Source: Straminergon stramineum (Eukaryota > Streptophyta > Bryopsida > Hypnales > Calliergonaceae). From it: a DNA stretch of 64,000 bases. Made by a program: the position numbers and the translations under genes. Positions 11,175 through 23,583 of the stretch are shown here, piece by piece. A model generated the notes under the pieces. That model was not told the origin of the DNA. It searched no databases and saw only the letters and a list, made by a program, of their open reading frames with translations. Location of the stretch: contig OY987269.1 of assembly GCA_963920665.1 (NCBI GenBank), forward strand, positions 17,176,501 to 17,240,500, read 5' to 3'. The number at the start of each line of letters is the position of its first letter. The first letter of the stretch is position 1.

Positions 11175-13439
11175 CACTAGAAGAAAACACATAGTCGTCC
11201 AATTGTGAAATTTGGACACTCAGACGTCAGATCAGACATTAGGCATGTTGACGTAGGTGTCTAATCACATCACGTTTGCAAAAATAGGGGTCGGACATCC
11301 AAGAATCAACCTGGATAGCGGCATGCTAAGCACCGGACATCCAAAAAAACACTAGTCAATGGGTGCCAGAACTCTGCCATGTGGCTACAAATTTGGTGCC
11401 ACCTGAGCATGGGTAGCCAAGTTGGCAATTTTCTCATCCATCTAATTTTGGTGATGTGGCATCTGATGTGTACATTGACCGGGGAGTCAACATTAGGTGA
11501 CGTGGCATCTTCGAATGCTGACATGGACAATTTTGGTGTGTGGAGAAGCCTATTTTGGAGCTTTCTACATACGTATGGAAGATGTCTTTTCAGACATCAC
11601 AAAGTCTAACACGATGTTGTCCTAGACACAACTATATTAAAGACAATGTTTATGCGGAACATGCACTGCTGGTAAGCACTACGATTCTAACGCCATTTGT
11701 GTCATTTGAGGCTTTCACAGTGGGGCATTCGACATGGTTAAGGACATGTTCATGCAATTTTCTACTAGATGTGTGACGCGTTGGATGTCAACATTCACAT
11801 GTACAACATTTTTACAAGTAACAAATCATTTTAGACAACACGTGCATGTTTCATACCAACATGCTTGAAGATTGGGTTTGAGCATTGGATGTCTGAAATG
11901 ACACTAACCAGTTAGGCAATTGAGAAGCACAAGTCTGTGTAGACAATGTTCAGGACGTGTATAGGGCTATGTTTAATGACATGCATGCATAGCTTTTGAT
12001 GCTTCCACGTTTAGGGCAAGCTTAGATGTGATAGCAATGTGCACTGTGAGACGTGAATGAAGACATGTTGTAGACTTCGTAGACATTGACACTGAATTGA
12101 AGGGGTCTAGGATTATGTCCTACCTAACCACATGGTGCATTCCTATGTGCACTTGTAGACAGACGTAGAGACATCAAAACAATGCAGTGCAACATTGCAA
12201 TGATTGTGAGGACGTTGAACATTAGACATTGTGCCCACATTTGAAGAGACCTAAACAACGCTCTGGCATGGCATGTATTTACCAAAGTTGGTTTTATACT
12301 ATATCAATGAATGACATTGCATAGCAAGAGAGCTTAGCACAATCACAATACTTGAAATACATGCACCACTGAATGGAGGAACCTCTAGGCAAACAAAAAA
12401 TATCATATTCATATACCGGGAAAGTGTTGCAAGGAAAACAATCTCCATGAGGACAACAAAGCTTTTGTAAAAGGTAATATAGCACAACATGCCCCACAAA
12501 AAATATGATAGACACTAAACCCGTTTAGATAATCATGAAATAGTGCCACCAAGAAGTTCTCACAATGTTGCGTGAAGCGTCCTCTATGTCTAAGCAAACA
12601 TTTGAGCGTTGAAGGCGAGGTCTCCATGGATAGAAGGAGTCCTGCAAACAAACGCTGGACGTTAGTGATAATGGACAAACAAACAACTAAAGGCCTACCA
12701 GCCACATATCCATGCTTTTGAGAGAATCAAAACACACCTCAATGGTCATTTCTTCGGTGATGCTTCTCCTTTTTTGGGCTGCCCCCCTCCTGTAGGGGGA
12801 TTGGGTTTGGGCACTTGCTGCATGGTTCCCTTCGTAGCCTTCATAGTGGTGACCACTTGTGTTGGCTTTGGTGTTGGCTTCAAGGTCCTTGTCACTCAAT
12901 TGGCGCGAGACGACAATCCCGTAAATGGAAGATTTTCAACCTGATTGCACATAATACCACCGTACATACTATTAGAACTAAATGATAAAACACTATAATA
13001 AGAGAGAGATACAAAATGTCCACTACAATGTCTAAAACAACACACCAATGTCTAGCTCCCATCTATGTTCTTGTCCCGTCCAACATGAGAAATACCTCTC
13101 GAGGGTTGGATTGCCCTGCCAAAGCAATAGGAGTACCCTCTCCCTCAACGGATGCCGGCTGAGCCACTATGGAATATGGATCCGCAGGGACGTCCACGGG
13201 AGCGCTCACCGCGTTATCAACAAGCGTTGCAGGGGGGTTAAGGGCCACTCCGTCAATGCCGGAAGTGGTACCTGCAGCAACATCCAGGGTTGTCATATCG
13301 GACGGGTCAGGGTCACTGGACGTCCCGGACGGATGGGCGAACTGGACCGGACGGCCGGACTGTCCGGACCAATCGGACGGCTTCAATTTTTCAAAGTTGT
13401 GGAATTTTTTTGAATGACACGTCACCTCGGACACCTAGA

Positions 13440-13592
13440 TCCAGGGCTCGGACGTCATGTGAGGGCGCGGACTCCTTCAGGCAGGGCGCGGACTTCAGCG
13501 TCAGCGTTAGGGCGCGGACTCCTTCAGGCAGGGTGCGGACTTCAGCGTCAGCGTTAGGGCGCGGACTCCTTCAGGCAGGGCGCGGATGGGAA
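13440..13592. repeat. GC-rich motif array 1 (hAT left side)
   Basis: Tandem repeats of about 51 bp combine AGGGCGCGGACTCCTTCAGG and AGGGCGCGGACTTCAGCG, about three copies, downstream of the hAT transposase. The core motif is the same as in the arrays at 17.8-18.2, 20.95-21.1 and 27.2-27.4 kb. An AT-rich TATATATATATAA stretch follows at about 13625. Confidence 0.85.
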
Positions 13593-14024
13593 ATGGTGGA
13601 TTTTACTTATGTGTTCTCCAATATATGTATATATATATAAATTTATTTTTTGAACAAATGGGAGACCCCACTGCATTAAAAAGAACTAGTAACTGCAATA
13701 TAATTTACATGATTGCACTCACCAATGTTTCCAACATGCCCGTCAAATACAAAAATACAGAAAAGAAATATTAGTAGGCTACAATGTTTGTGATAACCAA
13801 AACTGTTTATAAAATTCATGCATTGCAAAGTATAATAACAATACAATGAATCTATACTTCCAAAATACGCTCACTTTCTCATAGGTTATCTAAGACATTC
13901 CTTTGGCTTCTCGTCCATCTTTCTTCCAATTGCTACAATTCTCTTCAACTCTTAAAGACCCGAGATCTACCATCGATGCAACTCAATAACCTCAATTATT
14001 CAAACGACTCGACCTACGAACTTC

Positions 14025-17000
14025 TTAGGCACTTGGATCCACTACATTAGCATCTCGAACAACAACATCATCATCCTCTGGTGCCTCATCATTCGCATCT
14101 TCATTGCTGTCATATTCATCTTCTGCTTCACCACTGTCTGTGGTCCAATGTCCCTCAACTTCCGAGTTTTCATTTCGAAGTTCTATTGTAGTTTGACCTT
14201 GACTACGTTTGCGCTTGAACCTCTTATGTCGTTGTGCATTGGGGTCTTCTGCATCAGAATTTATAGTGGGTCCACCTGGAATTGTTGGAACAACAAATGC
14301 CGGGGTTGACCCACTAGGTCCTGGTACGTATGTACTTAGGAACGGTTCTATCACCCTATTTGGATCTCTTGCCCCAATTCCAAGGAGTAGATGATTAGTA
14401 GGCCTTGATGATGATGCTTCTCCAATATGTTGACCTTCTCTTCGTCCATGGCCTCTACTTCCTCCACGGCCTCCAGCCCTTCCACGGCCTTTCGTTTGTC
14501 CACGGCCTTGTTGATATTGACCTAGTTCATGACGAACAGGGGGCCGAGGGGCCATAGGTGGTCTACCACCAATAGTACCACGTGAAACGCTTTGCAGAGT
14601 CAAATCAACATTCCCTAGAGAGCCTAACCCTGCTGGAGAAGGTCTTCGAATGGCATTGGAATTTGTTACTGAAGATGGGTCTATGGAATGTGGTGTTTGT
14701 ATACCTTGATTAGAAATAGTAGGATGGCCCTCAACTGCAGCGGGTACACGAGCAAGGTCTTCTGGTGGTTCTACAAATGCAAAAACATCATTAGGGTCCA
14801 CATGCTCTGGATCAAAAGGCCTTCTCACATTACCAGTTGGTTGGTTTCTTGTAATAGGGCATGCCACTCTTGCATTTCTAACGTTTCTGTCATGATGTCC
14901 TTGAATAGCTCTAATGTTTCGAGTTGATGGCCCCACTCCTATAGGCCTTGTATTTCCATCTCGATTGTGAGAAGATCCTCCACGGTTTGGATTTGCATTC
15001 TTCCCCCTGTTTACGTCGCCATCTTCATTTCCATCGCCATTTCCTGGAGGGAGGTTGTCATCATCGTCGTTGTTGTTATGGGAAATACCATCATCGACGT
15101 TATCGTCATTTGGATTGTTGGTCTCTAGAGAAGACGACAAAGCGGGGACTTCAACGATCCCTTCATTTTGAGGAAGTGGAGGTGAAGGGCTGCGACGTGG
15201 ATTGGGTGGAATGGGTGGCCCCCAAGGACCCCAATGACCATCAAGGAGTTCCTCCTCTCCATCGTCAGCATCTCCGTAGTAGTTCCTTGCTTCCTCAAGG
15301 TGATCAGCTCCTCGCCTCCAAAGATCTGGGTTTGCCGGATACTCTTGAGGTGCTACATAGGCTTCTCCATCAACCTCTTCTTCTTCCTCTGCTTGCATTG
15401 CGTCAAATTCCCGATTGCGTTCATTCGTCGGGAGCGGACCAAGGGCATCTGGATCGGAATCCTCCGAGTACATATTTGCATCATACCAACGAACTAGATC
15501 GGCTCCTGGTCGCTGTCGAAGTACACGGCTATTGGTATAAATATATACCAATGACTTTGCCTTTTCGGGGGCTAATCGATTTCGGACCTTATTGTGAACA
15601 AAGGAATACATACTCCAATTCCTTTCACAAGAGCTAGCAGAACACGTGAGGGATAAAAGACGCACAGCAATTTTTGAAAGAGCTCGATCTCCAACCCTGT
15701 GCCACCATTGGTGGAGAAGCATTTGTGTCACACGGATGTTGGGTGTCATAGCTGGACTGTACGGTCCACTACCCTCCTCAAATTCTATTAATTCCGCCAA
15801 CACATCATCGAAATTCACACCCACTGAATCTACCATCTTGCAGATGACTCTATACAATGCACGTAGGGCAGTTCCATCCACCCTGAGCGCCACATTATCC
15901 AAGAGATGTGGATTCAAAAGGGCCGTAGCGTAGTGTGTATCTTCAAAAACCATGTTCCATCTTTCATTGAAAGATGCTTCCAAAATGACTGCTATGTCAT
16001 CACGTAAGTTGAAAGGTGGTTCTCTTAAAGAATACACGTGCCCTTGCAAATTGTGCATTACGAGCCACGCCCGACCCATGGCTGGTTCTCGTCCATCAAA
16101 CACACGCAAAGCCTTCAATACGTCTTCAGTCATGTATACATAATTCACACATCGTTGCCAGAAAGCCACATCTTGAATGGTTCTTTTGACATTACGTGAA
16201 GCGGTAGCTGCCTGCGGTCCATTTTGTTCGTTCCGTAGGGTATCAAAGTAATTTAGAACACGTGGGTGGTTATTCAACCGCTCCAAGACTCCTTTGAGTT
16301 TCACCAGTCGCTACAACATGAGGAAATTACAAGCGAAGCGGGTTTCGCTAGGCACTACGAGTTGCAGATTCGGACTCAATTCACGGAAAACCGACATGGT
16401 TGCATGATGGTTTCGAATGTATTGGCACAATCTTTTTGCCCTGGCAATTAAATCCGAAAATTCCTGGATTTTGGCCCAATCTTCCAACATGAGATCCAGT
16501 GCATGTGCCATGCAGCCTTGCGCAAAAATGTGCGGATATGTTCGAGTGATGTCTTGCAATGCCCCAAGCATGTTTGCTGCATTATCTGTGCACACTTGTG
16601 TCACATATTTGGGATCCACCTTCTCAATGTACACTTTCATTTGGTCCGCTATGTAGTGCATTGTTTTCTTTTGCGAGGTAGTATCAATTGACCCCAAAAA
16701 TACGTCACTGTAGGGCATGACATCATCACATTCATGAGGGGCCTCCAATTGACATCATCCCAACCATCGGTGCATATCGACACCCCATAGTGCTTGACAG
16801 CAAATCCAACCTTCTCTTGAATCTGCTTCTCAATTTGCAACCTCCTCGGTTCAATTAAATTAGTCCTGAACTGATGGTAAGAAGGTGGACTATATTCAAA
16901 CCTTGCCTGTGAGGTTGCCTTTACAGCCTCAATGAAGGCTCGATGCCTTGCCACATTAAATGGCACATTCGCTTCATAGAAAAAACTTGCCCACTTCTCA

Positions 17001-17497
17001 TCCAACTCCTTCTTCTTTGCAATGTTGAATGCGTCCGCCGTGCGTTGCTGACGTAGTGATCCAGATCTCGTAGAATTCGATCCAGTAAGACTATATGACG
17101 TTTGTAGAATATCATTTCCTTCTGAAACGTTTGCCCCTTCTTCCGCTCTCCCACCATTGATCCCACCTGTCACCTCATTTTCAGTAGCTTCACTTGAACT
17201 TGCACGTGCAGTTGCTCTAGATGGCGCACTTTGAATTGGTTCTCCCTCATACATGTCCTCGACATCCATTCGTAGCGGGACAAAACCTGTACAATTGGCA
17301 AATCTATGTCGCACATGACGAGGCATACTTCGACAAATTGACCTCTCCGATTTTGAGCCATATCCGAAATGTGCAAAAGCACGCTCACGTTTGTAATTGA
17401 AGGTCCCAGCATAGAAAACACAAGTCACCTTAATCCCATTCTCCGTAAAGTTCAGCCATGGTTCCCATTCCTTGGTCTGCTTCCTTTGACTTGCCAT
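14025..17497 (-). pseudogene. hAT transposase (BED/DUF659/hAT-C type) with long C-terminal tail
   Basis: Transposase of the surrounding element. The start chosen is the ATG at 17497 (MASQRKQTKEWEPWL). The N-terminus is a degenerate BED finger (VTCVFYAG ... HVRHRFANC, second Cys lost). A DUF659 region follows (NVARHRAFIEAVKA, YGVSICTDGWDDV), and after a one-base frameshift near 16700 the second catalytic Asp region (VTQVCTDNAANML). An in-frame TAG at 16311 precedes VKLKGVLERL. The hAT dimerisation domain follows (WWHRVGDRALSKIAVRLLSL, SCERNWSMYSFVHNKVRNRL). After it come about 490 further residues: acidic and Asn/Asp-rich, then a Gly/Arg block (RGRGRAGGRGGSRGHGRR), then an acidic end. Such a tail is unusual for the family. 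Promoter: TATA at 17756-17766 with motif array 2 behind it. The frameshift and TAG mean this copy is inactive. Confidence 0.9.
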
Positions 17498-17755
17498 TGC
17501 GTTCAACCGTTCACAAATAATTTCAAATGTCTTCCTCCTCCTTCGTATTGAAGTTAAAAAGATCGTAGATATACCGAACAAAGTATCAGTAACAGCAGTT
17601 AGCGCTAATCCACTGCTTGAACTGATTTTGACATCACCTCAGCAGCAAACTAGGGCCATCTGACACCCAAGTAGACTGACAAGGAGCTCAAAATGAATTG
17701 AAGTCCAAGAGATAGAGGCCAAGTGACAAATGTGGGGAATGCCGGGTCTTCCTTT

Positions 17756-18235
17756 TCTTTATATACTTAGGGAATGCAAGGGCGTGGACTTCACCGATGT
17801 GCGTGGCAGCAGGGCACGGACGTCTTCATTCCCAAAGTATAGGGCGGGGACGCACACTTCAATCCCTAGCATCAGGGCACGAATAGGAAGGTAGGGCGGG
17901 GACTTGAAGTTAGGGCGCGGACTCCAGGGCGCGGACTTGAAGTCAGGGCGCGGACTTCAGGGCGCGGACTTGAAGTCAGGGCACAGATTCTAGGGCGCGG
18001 ACTCCAAGGCGCGGACTCCAGGGCGGACAATTCACAGAGGCGGAAGAACTTGAGAGAGCGCAGCTGAATCACAGACTCCATAGTGTGGACTTGAAGTGAA
18101 GGTGTGGACTCCAAGGCGCGGACTTGAAGCTAGGGCGCGGACTTGAAGTCAGGGCGCGGACTTCAGGGCGCGGACTTGAAGTCAGGGCGCGGACTCCAGG
18201 GCGCGGACTTCAGGGCGTGGACGTGCTCGTCCAGC
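17756..18235 (-). promoter_or_regulatory. TATA box plus GC-rich motif array 2, promoter of the hAT transposase
   Basis: On the minus strand a TATA box (GTATATAAAG, 17756-17766) lies about 260 bases upstream of the transposase ATG. Directly behind it, from about 17780 to 18235, are more than a dozen copies of AGGGCGCGGACT with spacers TTGAAGTC, TCC or TTC. The stretch is GC-rich and CpG-dense in otherwise AT-rich DNA. The array-then-TATA order recurs at the other genes of the element. Promoter function is inferred. Confidence 0.7.
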
Positions 18236-18440
18236 ATAGGAGGCAGGACTTTGAAATGCGCTTGGGCTTTGACATTCTTCAGTCCCTCCTTTTTTTGGAG
18301 CGGAGGAACCATTAATTATAGCCTCAACAACTTGTTTTGGATTCCGACAAGGCAATGAAAGCAAGATGCCAAATAAAGAGCTCCATTGACTAAGATTTGG
18401 AAGAAACTTCATGGAAGAGCATGTCCCCTTCATTGTGGTG
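18212..18440. repeat. 229-bp block, copy 1 (second copy at 21337)
   Basis: This block starts in the last array motif (AGGGCGTGGACGTGCTCGTC) and runs through CATTCTTCAGTCCCTCC to TCCCCTTCATTGTGGTG. It is almost identical to 21337-21565, so part of the element was duplicated internally and recently compared with the T-rich repeats around it. Confidence 0.9.
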
Positions 18441-18449
18441 AAAGATGTT

Positions 18450-19500
18450 AGCAAAGCTCTCCCATCCCAACTCTATGCCATTCATTTGCGTTTGGATCAT
18501 TCTCTCTCACATATTTTTGGCTTCATTCTTGAAACTCTCACATTCCAACTTATACTAATTTTTTTCTTTTGGTTGAATCATTCTTTCTTCTATTTTGTTC
18601 CTAAAACACTCCCATCCCAACTCAAAGCCAAATGTTCATTTTTTGTTCCATCATTCCTTTCCCTATTTTTTTGAATCATTCCTAAAACTCTCCCATCCCA
18701 ATTCATTGTTCTTTTTTTTATTTGTTGAATCATCTCCTTTTCTATTTTGTTTTGCTTCATTATTTAGCAAGACTCTTTTCTAGTTTTCTTCCAACTCCAT
18801 GCCGATCTTGATTTGTTGAATCATTCCCTTTCCTATTTCATTTTTGCTTATTTCCTAAAGTTCTCCCACCCCAATTCAAAGCCATTAATTTTTTGTTCCA
18901 CCATTCCCTTTCCTATTTTTTTTGGCTTTGGATTCCTAAACACTTCCATGCCATTTTGGGGGGGTGGATTAATTCCCTTTCCTATTTTATTTGTTTCATT
19001 AGGAAAGTTGTTCCATCCCAAGTTATACAAAAACTAAATGGCATTATTATTCCCATCCTAGTTTTTTTGGGCTTGATTAGCAAAATTGCTCCATTCCAAC
19101 CCAAGACCCAACTCCCCCAAGGCCATTGAAATGATTTAATTTTTGTATTCCCTAAACCCTTTCTAATTTTTTTTGGTTTCATTTGCAAGATTATTCTATC
19201 CCAACTCAATGCCATTTATTTTTTGGTATATCATTTACTTCCTAATTTTTTGTGGGCTTCATTTGCAACATTATCCCATGCCATCCCAATGCCATTTATT
19301 TTTTGTATATCATTCCCTCCCTAGTTTTTTTTGGCTTGATTAGCAAAATTGTTCCATCCCACCTCAATGCACTTTATTTTTTGTATATCATTCACTCCCT
19401 ATTTTTTTTGGCTTGATTAGCAAAACTCTTACATTCCAACTCAAGGCCATTTAGTTTTGTGGTATCCCAATTCAATGATAAATTATTTTTACGATATCAA
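18450..19500. repeat. T-rich degenerate minisatellite, block 1
   Basis: Imperfect tandem units of about 65-80 bp built from CCCATCCCAACTCAATGCCA, a T-run with TTTTTTGTTCCATCATTCCC, and TTTTTTGGCTTGATTAGCAAA. There is no coding potential beyond low-complexity frames. Flanking DNA to 20860 is AT-rich and holds no gene I can see. Confidence 0.75.
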
Positions 19501-20869
19501 ATTGAAGTCTTTCCATTCTCCTTGCATGTCATATACACAAAGTAGGTAAGAAAAAAAATTGAGGATAAAGGCTATCATATGCATTAGAAAATCAACATTG
19601 GCAATCGACACCTTGCATTAAATCTTTAGGGTCACTCCATCCCAACTCCATTCCAACTCAATGATAAATTTTATTACAGTACATTTCCATTCTCTTCACA
19701 TGTCATAAAAAAATAGATAATAAAAAAATATGAAGTTAAAGGCCATCACATGCATTAGAAAATCAAGAATGATAATGGATACTTTGCATTAAATCTTGAG
19801 TAGAAAAATTTAACCCATTTGTTTATGGTACATGGGGCAAAAGACTCTTTAATAAAAAGGAAAATAGTTAAAAAAAAATTCCTATCCATTTAGGTCCCAA
19901 CTTTGTATAAAATAGAATTGTAGGGCCTTACATCGGATCCTACCCTTGGATTCCTTGCTTGCCTCGAATTCTCTTCCTTGGATTTCTTTCTCCCCGTTTT
20001 TCTTTGCTAGAATTATATTTTAGCAAAAAATCAAATTCAAGTATTTGTGTTTGGGATTTAGGCCCTTAGGCTCAAACATTGTAACTTGTAACTAAAGTTT
20101 TGAATCATACCGAAATTAAATTTACGAAAGTTTGGATGACCCCATCCCTCGTTATGGGCATTGAATTTCAAAGCACTTACATTTGAAGTCAATGCCATTT
20201 TGGGGGGTTGGATAACTTGGAAGGGAACCATTTCTAAGAAAATAGCTACAAGGGATGGTTTTTGAATGGAAGCTCAGATCTTCCATTCTTTTGGATTCAC
20301 GTGAAGGGACTAATATTTGAAAATGCTTGGTATAAGGGTTTTTGGAATAATTGATAGAATGAATTTTATTAATGAACCCATAGGTTTTATTTAACAAATC
20401 CATCATTCATAATAAAGGATTCAATTTGAGGCATATTAACTAAAAGAAATTTATTTCGGAAACGAGAAATTACAAGTTACATTTTCTTCTAAATATAAAG
20501 GGATTGTTTGTTTTTGCTCATATCTCTTCATTGTCTAGCCTTTGTGGCTTGTCCTGTTGTGTATTTTTTTTTATGCAATGGTTCTTTCCATTTGTTAAAA
20601 AAACAAAAAAAATGTAAAGGGATTCAAGTTTTTTTTATTACCTGGCAGTTGGTACAAGGGACTATTGCTTAATTGAACGTACAAGTTAAATTGAAGTAGA
20701 ATGATTGTGAATGCCAATCCATGATTACGAATCATTGGTACAAGAAATTGATTTTCACATGAACTTACAAGTTATATTGATTTGAATGCATGAGAAGGGT
20801 TCTTTTCTAAAGGTAATTGCTACATCTATTTGTTATTTAATTCAAACATAAGCCATTAACTCAAAGCAT

Positions 20870-20897
20870 AAACCCTAAACCCTAAACCCTAAACCCT
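20870..20897 (+). repeat. Interstitial telomere-type repeat, (AAACCCT)4
   Basis: Four exact copies of the land-plant telomere unit lie inside the hAT element, just upstream of motif array 3. Such telo-boxes also occur in plant promoters. Being inside a transposon, it is not a chromosome end. Confidence 0.9.
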
Positions 20898-20944
20898 GCA
20901 CTCTTGAAACCCTTGGTCAAAATAATTCAAGAAGTTGGAGGGTG

Positions 20945-21125
20945 GAACTTCACTGCGCTGGCGCTACTCAGGGCGTGGATGTCATCATAGGGCGGGGACT
21001 GAAGGGCGGGGACTCCAAATGAGGGCGGGGACTTGAAGTTAGGGCACGGACTCCAGGGCACGGACTTGAAGTCAAGGCGCGGACTTCAGGGCGCGGACTC
21101 CACGGCGAAACTCCACTATATAAAT
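20945..21125 (+). promoter_or_regulatory. GC-rich motif array 3 plus TATA box without a recognised gene
   Basis: About eight copies of AGGGCGGGGACT/AGGGCGCGGACT (20970-21105) are followed by CTATATAAAT at 21116-21125, the same array-then-TATA order as the promoters of the three hAT genes. Downstream is an open frame of 117 codons at 21130-21483 with no motif I recognise. It overlaps the 229-bp duplicated block, so I do not call it a gene. This may be a promoter whose gene was lost. Confidence 0.6.
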
Positions 21126-21336
21126 GTAGGTGCGCACATGGGGATGCACTAGGCATGGGATCCCTCCTTCTTCCTATTTAATGGTCTTGGAAGATGGTGT
21201 CCCCCCTTTTCATGGAAAGAGGGAAACATTAAATGCTGTCACACCTTTCTTTAGAGTCCTCATATTCATGGAGAGACAAGAATGCTTTCTCTCACAAATG
21301 TTTTTGCTGAATGGACTGTGTCAGGGCGCGGACTCT

Positions 21337-21565
21337 AGGGCGTGGACGTGCTCGTCCAACACAGGAGGCAGGACTTTGAAATGCGCTTGGGCTTTGACAT
21401 TCTTCAGTCCCTCCTTTTTTTGGAGCGGAGGAACCATTAATTATAGCCTCAACAACTTGTTTTGGATTCCGACAAGGCAATGAAAGCAAGATGCCAAATA
21501 AAGAGCTCCATTGACTAAGATTTGGAAGAAACTTCATGGAAGAGTATGTCCCCTTCATTGTGGTG
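21337..21565. repeat. 229-bp block, copy 2
   Basis: Near-identical to 18212-18440 in the same orientation, again preceded by the GC-rich motif (TCAGGGCGCGGACTCTAG). Confidence 0.9.
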
Positions 21566-21789
21566 GGAAATGTTTTTCCTTACTTCTTGCAACACTTCAA
21601 ACTACTTTGAACCAACAAATAGTTTAGGGTGTAAAAAAAAGACTCTAAATTCTAAAGTGTTTAGGACACTTTGAGGAAATATTTAGGAAATGTTTTGGAA
21701 ATGTAGTGTACTAGATAAAAGGGTAAAACCTCATTTTGTTTAAAATGAAAGAAATAGTAGGGGGTTAAAAAAAATTCTAGGCCTTCAAT

Positions 21790-23350
21790 ACGTCACTTGA
21801 ATTTTTAATTCCATCATTCCCTTTCCTATCTTGGGGGGCTTCATTCCTAAAACTCTTCCATCCCACCTCAATGCCAGTAATTTTTTTGTAAATCATTCAA
21901 TTTTCTTTTTGGCTTCATGAACTCTTTAAACACTTCCATTTCAACTATTTGCCCTCTGTTTTTTGTTCCACCATTTCTTTCTTCATTAATTCCTAAAACT
22001 CTTTTATTCCAACTCCATGCCAATATTTATTTGTTGCGTCATTTCCTTTCCTATTTTTTTTGCTTTCCATTTTTTTTCCTTCATTTATTCCTGAAACTCT
22101 TTTATTCCAACTTTAAGCAAGCTTTTTTTTATTCCATCATTCCCTTTCCTATTTTTTTTACTCATTAGCAAAATTCTTCCATCCCAACTCAATAATAAAT
22201 GTTTTTTATGGTACCAAATTGGAGTCTTTCCATTCACTTCCCATTTCTCATATGAAGAAATAGGTAATCAATAATAAGATTTGTTTCATATCTCTTTCAC
22301 ATTTGTTTGCTTTTATTAACATTTAAAATGCACTTACATTCTAAAGGATTGACATTTCTTTCCCTTCCCTAGTTTTCGTCATTGATTGGAAATGAATCCT
22401 ACTCCAATTCAATGACATTTAATTTCATTCCCTAAATGTTTTTATCATTAAATCCTATTCCAATTCAATGACATTACATTTCTTCACCTAATTTTTTTTA
22501 TCATTGAATATTTGAATCCTATTTCAACTCAATGACATTTCATTTTCTCACCTAAATTTTATCCCCATTGAATCCTAATCCAATTCAATGACATTTCATT
22601 TTTCTCACTAACTTTTTTATTTATTAAATCCTATTCTAACTCAAAGACATTTTACTTCCTTCCCTAATTTAAAGTTTTCAATTTTATTTTATGGTCATTT
22701 TTTGGTAACCATTTTATTGGATATGTACCTATTTCCATCCCAATTTAATGATTCCTATTTACCTTTCCCAATTTTGGGTGCTTCGGATAACAATACACTT
22801 CCATGCCATTTTTTTGGTAGGATTCATTCCCTTTCTGATTTTTTTTGCTTGATTAGCAAAATTGTTTCATCCCAAGTCATACAAAAACTAAATGGCATTA
22901 TTATTCTCTTCCTAAATTATTTCCAATTCAATGCCATTTTTTTTTCATTGATCATTCCCTTCCTAATTTTTTTGTGCTTGATTAGCAAATTGCTCCATTT
23001 CAACCCAAGTGCATTTAATTTTTGTATTCCCTAAACCCATTCTAATTTTTTGGGGCTTGATTTGCAAGATCATTTTATCCCAACTCAATGCCATTTATTT
23101 TTTGGTATATCATTCTTTCCCTATTTTTTTGCTTTTCTCCATCATTCCTTTGCCTATTTTAGTATTTTGCAATTAAATATGTACCTATTATCATCCCATT
23201 TTTGGGAGGGTTCCATCATTCCTTATTTCCTTTGCATTAATGACATTTCAAAAGTGTTTTTTTCCTATTAAATGACATTTGTAGTCCTTCCCTAATTTTA
23301 TTCATTAATTGGAAATTGGGAATGAATTTTACTCCATTTCAATGACATTT
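21790..23350. repeat. T-rich degenerate minisatellite, block 2
   Basis: Same unit types as block 1 (CCCATCCCAACTCAAT, TTTTTTGCTTGATTAGCAAA). Near 22370-22640 there is a second unit type of about 60 bp built on AATCCTATTCCAATTCAATG, repeated about five times. No genes. Confidence 0.75.
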
Positions 23351-23583
23351 CATTTCATGGTATAAATAATTTTAATATGTATGAAGTCGACAAGTCGTTT
23401 CAAATGGGTATGTGCAAAAAATAAACGAAGTCAATTTGGGCAAAACCATTCAAAACAAAATCATATATATTTCATATGCATAGTGTAATATAAAGTAGGA
23501 AAGTATATAAGCCTATATAATGCTAGGAAAGTAAGTCTTCTAAGAAAACCTAAGCTCACTAGCTAGAACACTCTAAACTATAC

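Noticed and set aside
18143..18358. Open frames across the GC-rich motif arrays (for example 17872-18114, 18124-18315, 18143-18358)
   Set aside because: They translate repeated promoter-array DNA in several frames and strands; none has a domain.
20870..20897. Chromosome end
   Set aside because: Only four units, inside a transposon, with ordinary sequence on both sides.
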